Source: an uncultured Verrucomicrobiota bacterium
Lineage (GTDB): Bacteria > Verrucomicrobiota > Verrucomicrobiia > Limisphaerales > UBA1096
Assembly: GCA_913050205.1 (NCBI GenBank)
Contig: CAJXAU010000024.1
Span: 1-11,847 of the forward strand
Length of the DNA stretch: 11,847 nucleotides
Direction of reading: 5' to 3'
Part shown: positions 1-6,167 of the stretch, piece after piece
How the letters are laid out: each line of letters opens with the position of its first letter
Numbering within the stretch: position 1 is the stretch's first letter
Notes under the pieces: generated by a model
What the model was told of the DNA's origin: nothing
The model's input: only the letters and a program-made list of their open reading frames with translations
Database searches by the model: none
Translations under genes and position numbers: made by a program

Positions 1-43
1 TGCGGGATGCTGCCGAAGCGGCAACGTTCGTATTGATTATCAT
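1..43 (-). CDS. Probable flagellin, N-terminal fragment (runs off the left edge)
   Basis: Read on the minus strand from an ATG at 43-41, the frame stays open to the window edge and encodes MIINTNVAASAASR. This matches the conserved start of bacterial flagellins, where an INTN motif is followed by a small-residue-rich stretch and then Arg and usually Asn-Leu. Flagellin is the filament subunit exported through the flagellar type III apparatus. This N-terminus would form part of the D0 coiled coil, and no cleavable signal peptide is expected. An AAAGGA ribosome binding site lies 8 bases upstream (plus-strand 52-57), the best such motif in the window, which suits a highly expressed protein. The gene is divergent from the large gene to its right. 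Only 14 codons are visible, so the identity rests on the motif plus the ribosome binding site and could be coincidence. Confidence 0.5.
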   Translation of the reverse strand, partial: MIINTNVAASAASR

Positions 44-51
44 AAGACAAG

Positions 52-57
52 TCCTTT
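52..57 (-). promoter_or_regulatory. Ribosome binding site of the flagellin-like gene
   Basis: The minus strand reads AAAGGA here, 8 bases before the ATG at 43. Spacing and sequence are canonical. It decides the start of the truncated minus-strand gene and stands out because most other genes in the window lack a clear Shine-Dalgarno motif. Confidence 0.55.
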
Positions 58-222
58 CGTCTGTTATTGTTAAAACGGCATCCTTGCCGCTGGAAAACTT
101 TCAGGCGTTTTCCGTTAACCTGCGATCTAGCAATCGCGCTGCACGAATATACCATCGGCACCCTCCCGGAATTCTTTAGGATTTTTTTTGAGAAGCCGAT
201 TTTTCCAAAACTTGCCTCGGCG

Positions 223-232
223 CTTGGCCAAG
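223..232. repeat. Palindrome copy 1, CTTGGCCAAG
   Basis: Exact 10-bp palindrome within GGCGCTTGGCCAAGTGC, 21 bases upstream of the chosen start of the giant gene, so probably intergenic. If the TTG start at 67 were used it would be read Leu-Gly-Gln. Confidence 0.85.
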
Positions 233-252
233 TGCATTCTCGTCCTGTTCTC

Positions 253-3200
253 ATGAATCGACTGTATTTAATCGTGCGACAGCTTGGCCAAGCACTGGGT
301 TCGTTGGCCATTTTTTTCGCCTTCACCCTTCAGGGCCTTTCCCAGCCCAAGGCCAATCGTCTGGCTTATCTGGACGGGGAGGATCCATTTTACGTGAATC
401 TACATTTCCCAAAACTCACCACGCCTCAATGGGTTGGCGAGGAAGGTGTGCAAGCCGTTGTCACGCTGGGTATTGACGACATGCGCGATCATGGTCGATA
501 CGAGAGCTATTGCCGCCCCATTCTGGAGCGACTAAAAAAAATCGATGGCCGTGCGCCGTTGAGCATTTTTTGCAACTCAATTACCCCCACGGAATCCCAT
601 TTACAGCAGTGGCTGAAGGAAGGTGTCACGATCGAGGTGCACACCCTGAGTCACCCCTGCCCCATCCTTGGCGGACGAAATTTTGTCCCTGCCAAGAATA
701 CCTACCACGGCGGAGTCGATCTGTTGAACAATATCCCCAACAACCTGCCGGTTGCCTTCCGCACGCCTTGTTGCGACTCACAAAACACCCCCAGCCCGCG
801 TGTTTTCTCTGAACTCCTGATGCGCAACAATCCTGCCGGTCAATTCCTGCAGATGGACACCTCGGTATTCAACATCTTCACCGCCGCCGACAAGTCCCTC
901 CCCGACGCTCTCCTCACCGATGCCGACGGCGGTGCGAAGTTTGAAAAATACGTCCCGTTCGATTCCTACGTCGTTACGATCGAAAATTACCCATACCCCT
1001 ACGCGGTGGGCAGTCAGATTTGGGAGATGCCATGCATGGTCCCAAGCGATTGGGAGGCGCAACACCTCCACGGCAACAACAACCCAGTGACCGTGGAGGA
1101 TTGGAAGGCCGCCATTGATGCCACCGTCCTTAAGCAGGGCGTTTTTAATTTTGTCTTTCACCCTCACGGTTGGGTGCAAAACACACAGATGATTGAGTGG
1201 ATTGATCACATCACCGAGACCCACGGCAATAAGGTAAAGTTTCTCAACTTTCGCGAAGCCCACGAACGACTCACGAAAAACCTTCTCGGAGGCCACCCCC
1301 TCAAGTCGACAAACGGACAGGACAACGGTGTGCGACTACTCGACTTGAATAACGATGGGTTTATGGACGCGATCATCGGAAACGAAACTTTGCAACAGAC
1401 CCGTCTCTGGGATCCAGAGGCCAAGCGCTGGATCACCACTTCGTTCCCCTTTCAATTGGTTCAGGTCGATTCGGACGGCAACCACTTGGATGCCGGAGCC
1501 CGGTTCGGGGTTCTGCAGACAAGCGGCAACGCCTCGGTGTTTATCAGCAACGAAACGATCCGTGGCATTTGGCACTTCGACGGCAGCGTCTGGCAAAAAG
1601 ACCAAGCGCTTGGCCAAGGGCTGGAGATCGACGGCCAAGCGCTTGCCACCACCATCGGGGGGCGAGACAACGGCGTCCGCCTCCGGGACACGGACAACGA
1701 TGGCATCTGCGAAATCATCGTTGGCAACCCACAAAACCAAGCGGTTCTGAAATGGAACAAGGGCCAACGTAAATGGCTTCCGACTCATTTCAACCTACCC
1801 AAGGACGTTCGCATCGTTCGCAAAGACGGGAGCGACAACGGGGTGCGTTTTGTTGATATCAACAAGGACGGCTATCTTGACGTCATTCACTCCAACGAAA
1901 CACGGTATTCGTTTCACCTCTACGTGCCTCAACCGATTCTCGGTTGGGGCATCGGCTGGACGCGCGAAGTCATGTCCGGACTCCGTAGTGATGCCAACGC
2001 GATCCCGATGATTGTCCGCGGCGGGGAACACAACAACAACGGTGCCTGGTTTCATTCGGATCATCTCTGGGTACAAAATGAGGACACCGCACATTTGCCC
2101 AATCTGGTCGATCGACGTTCATACGATGAACTCCTGCGCGGCGTAATGCCTCTACCCAAATCCCCCGAGGACTCCGCCAACGCAATCGAAACCCTACCGG
2201 GGCACAAACTGGAACTCATGGTCAGCGAGCCACTTGTGTTGGATCCTGTGGCGTTCGAGTGGGACGCACACGGCCGCTTGTGGGTCGTGGAGATGGCCGA
2301 CTACCCGCTGGGGCTGGACGATAACGGAGAACCGGGCGGACGTGTCCGTGTCCTCGAGGATCGAGACAAAGACGGACGCTATGACCACTCGACCGTTTTT
2401 CTCGATGCCCTGCCTTACCCAAGCGGCGTGATGCCTTGGCGCGATGGTGTTCTCATAAGCGCAGCACCCAACATTCTTTTCGCCCGCGACACCAACGGAG
2501 ACCTGCAGGCAGACGAAACCAAGGTGCTCTTCACCGGATTCGGCGAAGGCAACCAACAGCATCGCATGAACGGTTTTGAATACGGCTTGGACAACTGGGT
2601 CTACGCCGCGAATGGCGACAGTGGCGGCATCATCAGCTCTCCCGGCAAAAAACTTTCCGTCAACATACGCGGTCGTGATTTTCGTTTTCATCCGGACACG
2701 CTCGCGTTCGACACGCAGGCCGGCCAAACGCAATTTGGTCGACGCCGCGACGACTGGGGCAATTGGTTCGGCAACAACAACCCGTCCATCGGCTGGCATT
2801 ACCCGTTCCCCGAACATTACATACGACGCAACCCCCAGCTTAGATCACCTCGCAACCGACAGGGTCTGGGCAACTACGACCAGTCTCATATCATCCGGAG
2901 CATCAGCCGGGCGGTGCAGCGATTCAACGTGGTCGGTACGGCGAACCACATCACCGCCGCAAACAGTCCCACTCCCTACCGAGACGAGCTGTTTGAAGCC
3001 CCGAACGGCCAACTCCTTTTCGTCAGCGCCCCGGCCTATAACGTCGTACGCCGTGAGGTACTCACGCCAAACGGCCTCAGTTTTCAAAGCAGCCGCCCCG
3101 AGGGGGCAAACGCGCAGGAATTTCTCGCCTCTCGGGATGCGTGGTTTCGGCCGACCATGCTCAAGACCGGCCCGGACGGAGCGTTGTGGATAGCCGATTT

Positions 3201-5388
3201 TTACCGACTCGTCCTCGAGCATCCGGAGTGGATCCCCAACGACGTCGAACGCAAATTACAACTCCGTGCCGGCTCCGACCGGGGCCGCATTTACCGTATT
3301 TTTCCAGCAGACAAAACGCCTCGCCCTATTCCCAGCTTGGCCGACAAAACGGTACCCGAACTGGTTGCCGCCCTTGACAGCCCAAGCGGCTGGCAACGGG
3401 ACACAGCTCAACGGCTTCTGGTTGATCGGGGAGATGCCTCTGCGACGGCGCACTTGGCCAAGCTGCTCAAAAACAGCAAACGACCGACGACCCGCCTACA
3501 CGCGCTCTGCACCCTCGAGGGGCTGAACCAAATCCAACCGGAGCACATTCGGCTGGGCCTGGCCGACCAGCACGCCGGCGTTCGGGAACATGCCATCCGT
3601 GTGGCCGAACCGTTGTTTCGCGCCAACGAGGCGGATGCGCTTGGCCAAGCGCTTGGCCAAGCCGTTGCCGACGACGCCCCTCGCGTCCGCGCCCAACTCG
3701 CGTATTCCCTTGGCGAATGGAAATCCCCCAGCGCCGGCAAACTGCTTGGCAGACTGGCCAAGCGATCAACCACCGAACCTGACCTTCAAACCGCCATCGC
3801 CTCGTCCGCAACCGGCCACTCAGTAAATATCCTCAACGAACTGATTAGCGCTGGGAATATCGGCTCATATGGCCAATTGACCGGGAATCTTTTGGCCCTC
3901 GCCGGCGCTGAGGCAGAAGCCGATGAAATCAAGAAATTGCTCCTGAACCTCACGGCCAATATCGACAAACTGGAAACTTGGCGGTTAACCGCGCTTTCCT
4001 CCCTGATTGAAAATGCTCAAAAACGTGACCTCCCCAAGTCGGAGCTTGGCCTCAATGACGAACTGCTCGACTCGCTGAATCACATTGTTGAAAACAATCG
4101 TGCCGAAACCGATGATCGCGTTGCTGCCCTCCGGCTTCTCGCGAACATTTCAGATGACCCGGCTCAGGTCAGGACGATTTTGCACCGGCAACTTGGCGCA
4201 CTCTCCCCGACTCCCCTGTTCGACCTCGCGCTGGATGAACTCAACAAGCGCGACCCCGCCACCGCCTCCCTGCTGACCCACTGGAAAAGCTACTCGCCAA
4301 ACCGAAAAAACCGGGTTCTCCAACACATCCTGAACGATGAAAACAAGACGATTGGGCTGCTGTTCGCGATAGACAACAAACTCGTTCTCCCCGGGGAAAT
4401 TAGCGCAGCATACCGCCAACTGCTCAAGCAGCACCCCAACAAGACGATTCGCGAACAGGCAACCGTTCACTTTGGCAGGCAAAACACTCAGCGCGATAAA
4501 TTGGTGACAGACCGATTGGCAAAAGTAAGCCCCCTCAAGGGCATGCCCGCTTCCGGCGAACTTCTTTTTGCGACGCATTGCGCCGCATGCCACAAACTCG
4601 GCAACACCGGCAATGCGGCAGGCCCTGACCTTGCCGCGATTGCCGACAAAACACCCCGCGCATTGTTGACCGCCATCCTCAACCCAAACTCCGCAGTCGA
4701 GGATCGATTCAGCGTTTATGCGCTCGCCACGAGTGACGGCAATCAACTCGCTGGCATGATTACCAACGAGGGTGCCAACAGCGTCACGTTGATGGATTTG
4801 AACGGACAACAACGTCAAGTACTCCGGGCCGATATCAAGTCACTTACCGGGCTGGGCCGGTCGTTGATGCCGGAAGGGTTCGAGCAGGTTTTCAACGACC
4901 AGCAACTGGCCGACCTGATCGCCTACATCAACGCCTCTGCCGCACCCCCAAAGTTGTTTCCCGGGAACAGCCCAGCTGTTGTCGAGGAATCCGACGATGG
5001 CACCCTGCTACTCACGGCCGCGAACACCGAGATTTATGGGGATTCGCTAATGTTTGAGGAAAAACATCGTAATCTCGGCTTCTGGCGGGCCGAAAACGAC
5101 CGAGCAGCGTGGTCGCTCAAAACCAAGCAAGCTGGGGTTTACGATGTCCACCTCAATTGGGCACTCGAAGGAAAAGCCAAGGTCAACCGGATTCAGTTGC
5201 GAATCGGCCAAAACGAACTCGTTCACGCCGTGAACAGTACCGGCACATGGGACCAGTACCAGTCAGTCCACATCGGCACCGTTGAACTCGACGAAGGCGA
5301 ACACCGGGCCATCGTTCAGGCGGTCACACCCATATCGGGATTCGTTATCGACCTAAAATCGCTTAAATTAACCCCAAAAGAAGACTAA
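253..5388 (+). CDS. Secreted fusion: NodB-like deacetylase, FG-GAP repeats, Piru_Ver dehydrogenase-like propeller, HEAT repeats, cytochrome c
   Basis: This is a 1711-residue exported protein. The ATG at 253 is preferred over the TTG at 67 because it opens directly into a signal peptide (MNRLYLIVRQ, then a hydrophobic stretch to about residue 31). A NodB-type deacetylase fold follows at about 70-330, with the Asp pair D75-D76, HTLSH (H130, H134), RTP at 170 and FHPHG near 303-306. Three FG-GAP-like repeats with DxNxDG-type loops lie near 358-380, 474-495 and 529-550. Residues about 645-1017 match the PVC membrane-bound dehydrogenase (Piru_Ver) propeller, ending in GRIYRIFP. HEAT-like helices span about 1020-1415. 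The cytochrome c domain has CAACH at 1443-1447 and a candidate axial Met at 1539 (MPEGFE). A carbohydrate-binding-like beta-sandwich fills about 1583-1711. Familiar PVC heme proteins usually lack the N-terminal deacetylase part. The likely role is periplasmic oxidation and deacylation of a polysaccharide or sugar, which is inference. It ends in tandem stops, TAA TGA. Confidence 0.85.
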   Translation: MNRLYLIVRQLGQALGSLAIFFAFTLQGLSQPKANRLAYLDGEDPFYVNLHFPKLTTPQWVGEEGVQAVVTLGIDDMRDHGRYESYCRPILERLKKIDGRAPLSIFCNSITPTESHLQQWLKEGVTIEVHTLSHPCPILGGRNFVPAKNTYHGGVDLLNNIPNNLPVAFRTPCCDSQNTPSPRVFSELLMRNNPAGQFLQMDTSVFNIFTAADKSLPDALLTDADGGAKFEKYVPFDSYVVTIENYPYPYAVGSQIWEMPCMVPSDWEAQHLHGNNNPVTVEDWKAAIDATVLKQGVFNFVFHPHGWVQNTQMIEWIDHITETHGNKVKFLNFREAHERLTKNLLGGHPLKSTNGQDNGVRLLDLNNDGFMDAIIGNETLQQTRLWDPEAKRWITTSFPFQLVQVDSDGNHLDAGARFGVLQTSGNASVFISNETIRGIWHFDGSVWQKDQALGQGLEIDGQALATTIGGRDNGVRLRDTDNDGICEIIVGNPQNQAVLKWNKGQRKWLPTHFNLPKDVRIVRKDGSDNGVRFVDINKDGYLDVIHSNETRYSFHLYVPQPILGWGIGWTREVMSGLRSDANAIPMIVRGGEHNNNGAWFHSDHLWVQNEDTAHLPNLVDRRSYDELLRGVMPLPKSPEDSANAIETLPGHKLELMVSEPLVLDPVAFEWDAHGRLWVVEMADYPLGLDDNGEPGGRVRVLEDRDKDGRYDHSTVFLDALPYPSGVMPWRDGVLISAAPNILFARDTNGDLQADETKVLFTGFGEGNQQHRMNGFEYGLDNWVYAANGDSGGIISSPGKKLSVNIRGRDFRFHPDTLAFDTQAGQTQFGRRRDDWGNWFGNNNPSIGWHYPFPEHYIRRNPQLRSPRNRQGLGNYDQSHIIRSISRAVQRFNVVGTANHITAANSPTPYRDELFEAPNGQLLFVSAPAYNVVRREVLTPNGLSFQSSRPEGANAQEFLASRDAWFRPTMLKTGPDGALWIADFYRLVLEHPEWIPNDVERKLQLRAGSDRGRIYRIFPADKTPRPIPSLADKTVPELVAALDSPSGWQRDTAQRLLVDRGDASATAHLAKLLKNSKRPTTRLHALCTLEGLNQIQPEHIRLGLADQHAGVREHAIRVAEPLFRANEADALGQALGQAVADDAPRVRAQLAYSLGEWKSPSAGKLLGRLAKRSTTEPDLQTAIASSATGHSVNILNELISAGNIGSYGQLTGNLLALAGAEAEADEIKKLLLNLTANIDKLETWRLTALSSLIENAQKRDLPKSELGLNDELLDSLNHIVENNRAETDDRVAALRLLANISDDPAQVRTILHRQLGALSPTPLFDLALDELNKRDPATASLLTHWKSYSPNRKNRVLQHILNDENKTIGLLFAIDNKLVLPGEISAAYRQLLKQHPNKTIREQATVHFGRQNTQRDKLVTDRLAKVSPLKGMPASGELLFATHCAACHKLGNTGNAAGPDLAAIADKTPRALLTAILNPNSAVEDRFSVYALATSDGNQLAGMITNEGANSVTLMDLNGQQRQVLRADIKSLTGLGRSLMPEGFEQVFNDQQLADLIAYINASAAPPKLFPGNSPAVVEESDDGTLLLTAANTEIYGDSLMFEEKHRNLGFWRAENDRAAWSLKTKQAGVYDVHLNWALEGKAKVNRIQLRIGQNELVHAVNSTGTWDQYQSVHIGTVELDEGEHRAIVQAVTPISGFVIDLKSLKLTPKED
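283..292. repeat. Palindrome copy 2, CTTGGCCAAG, inside a signal peptide
   Basis: Exact copy read Leu-Gly-Gln-Ala at residues 11-14 of the giant gene, within its signal peptide. A degenerate half copy (GTTGGCCA) follows at 303-310. Confidence 0.85.
1602..1647. repeat. Palindrome copy 3 with adjacent half-copies
   Basis: The exact core is 1609-1618 (CTTGGCCAAG, read Leu-Gly-Gln). It is preceded by CCAAGCG at 1602-1608, giving a 17-bp stretch of the 12-bp periodic unit. A second, imperfect copy, GGCCAAGCGCTTGCC at 1633-1647, follows 14 bases later. Both lie in the FG-GAP region of the giant gene. Confidence 0.8.
3453..3462. repeat. Palindrome copy 4, CTTGGCCAAG
   Basis: Exact copy in the HEAT-repeat part of the giant gene, here shifted by one base relative to the other copies in the gene so that it is read Leu-Ala-Lys. 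Confidence 0.85.
3638..3661. repeat. Tandem palindrome copies 5 and 6, 12-bp period
   Basis: Two exact cores at 3640-3649 and 3652-3661 lie 12 bases apart, so the sequence repeats the unit CTTGGCCAAGCG. It is in frame and read ALGQALGQA within a HEAT-like helix of the giant gene. Related HEAT sequences usually run directly into an ADDPxPRVR-like turn, which suggests one unit was added here. Confidence 0.85.
3745..3762. repeat. Interrupted palindrome (CTTGGC, 6 bases, GCCAAG)
   Basis: The two half-sites CTTGGC (3745-3750) and GCCAAG (3757-3762) are separated by AGACTG, as if a palindrome copy had been split or two copies had decayed. It lies 84 bases from the tandem copies and is read Leu-Gly-Arg-Leu-Ala-Lys. 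Confidence 0.5.
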
Positions 5389-5468
5389 TGACGGCTTGTT
5401 TTTTCCCGGGCCGAGTGGAACTCTCCGCGCACCCGGTGATCATGTGACGAAGACGTCCCGTGACCAAC

Positions 5469-6167
5469 ATGAACAAATCACTACTGCTCATCACCGTCCT
5501 GACCTCGTGCCTGATCGTTTCGGCCGATTTAATCGCTCAGGATTCCCGCTCCAGATCCCGCAGATCGAACGTTCCCAGGCCATTCCTTTACGCCTTCCCC
5601 GAAAAACCGGGGGAATCCCCGCTTGCTGAGGTTCGCAAATCTATGCTCGAGAAATTCGACGCCGACAAAGATGGTTTCCTCAATAAAACTGAAAGGAACA
5701 CCATGCGTTTAGCTACGAAGAAATTTTCGGACGGGCGTCACGACGAAATCCGGCGGGCTCGCGAAAGTCGGGGCGGACGCTCCAGCAGCTCACCCAAACC
5801 GCCCGAACGCTGGTTGGCTGCATACGACAAAAATAAAAACGGACGCTTCGACGGCAGCGAATGGGACACCGCCCGGGGCACTGAAATTAAGAATGTCACC
5901 GCTCGTTATGACGCCAATAAAAACGGCAAAATTGATGACAATGAAAAACAGCGTCTTCTCGATAATCTCAAGAAAAATAACTACAACCCATACGACAATT
6001 ATATCCGCACGATCGTGGCAGGGATTCGCGGTGAACGCTCCGGCAGCAGTGGAGGCGAGCGCCGGTCTCGCTGGAAACAATTCGATACCAACGGCGATGG
6101 CAAAGCGAGTCGCGAGGAACTCGCCGCCATCCGCGAACACGAAAGCCAAGCGCAGGATAAGCCATGA
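5469..6167 (+). CDS. Secreted protein with four EF-hands and Arg/Ser-rich segments
   Basis: This is a 232-residue protein. The ATG at 5469 is chosen over a GTG nine bases earlier because it places MNKS directly before the hydrophobic core. The signal peptide covers about 1-24, ending IAQ before Asp25. An LTSC at 11-14 could be read as a lipobox, but hydrophobic sequence continues past it, so signal peptidase I is more likely. Four canonical 12-residue EF-hand loops begin at D64, D120, D148 and D206, each ending in Glu at position 12, so it should bind calcium. Arg/Ser-rich stretches lie at 26-33 (SRSRSRRS), about 100-109 and 190-201. The stop overlaps the next start (ATGA), implying translational coupling with the CotH-family gene. 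It lies 80 bases after the giant fusion gene and may share its transcript. Its partner and exact role are unknown; a calcium-dependent matrix protein or a CotH substrate is plausible. Confidence 0.85.
   Translation: MNKSLLLITVLTSCLIVSADLIAQDSRSRSRRSNVPRPFLYAFPEKPGESPLAEVRKSMLEKFDADKDGFLNKTERNTMRLATKKFSDGRHDEIRRARESRGGRSSSSPKPPERWLAAYDKNKNGRFDGSEWDTARGTEIKNVTARYDANKNGKIDDNEKQRLLDNLKKNNYNPYDNYIRTIVAGIRGERSGSSGGERRSRWKQFDTNGDGKASREELAAIREHESQAQDKP

Larger units (their letters stand above)
44..252. other. Divergent intergenic region with one or two palindrome copies nearby
   Basis: This stretch of about 209 bases separates the minus-strand flagellin-like start (43) from the chosen start of the giant plus-strand gene (253), so it should carry promoters for both. 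It is relatively A/T-rich in places, with runs of T near 182-189 and 200-205. The plus frame is open from a TTG at 67, but the 62 residues it would add do not look like a conserved domain or signal peptide. One exact copy of the window-wide palindrome CTTGGCCAAG sits at 223-232, just upstream of the ATG. I could not identify a convincing sigma-70, sigma-28 or sigma-54 promoter by eye. Confidence 0.5.

Noticed and set aside
74..125. Possible sigma-28 flagellar promoter for the minus-strand flagellin-like gene (GAAAGTTT and GCCGTTTT on the minus strand)
   Set aside because: The -35-like word is close to consensus but the -10-like word matches only its first part, and the 15-base gap is about four bases longer than the usual 11.
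67..252. In-frame TTG extension of the giant gene giving 62 extra residues
   Set aside because: The extension has no signal peptide or domain character and includes a palindrome copy, whereas the ATG at 253 begins a typical signal sequence. The first stretch is more likely the divergent promoter region.
778..1296. Long minus-strand open frame within the giant gene
   Set aside because: It lies wholly inside a strongly supported gene, shows no domain, and is explained as an antisense shadow, as are the frames at 2194-2817, 4150-4818 and 7337-8125.
3638..3661. CRISPR-like or tandem-repeat array
   Set aside because: Only two units are contiguous, with no spacers, and the other copies are scattered, which fits an interspersed palindrome rather than an array.
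5389..5468. T-run after the giant gene as a terminator
   Set aside because: The TTTTTT at about 5399-5404 precedes rather than follows the GC-rich sequence, so it does not form a plus-strand intrinsic terminator. Co-transcription with the EF-hand gene remains open.
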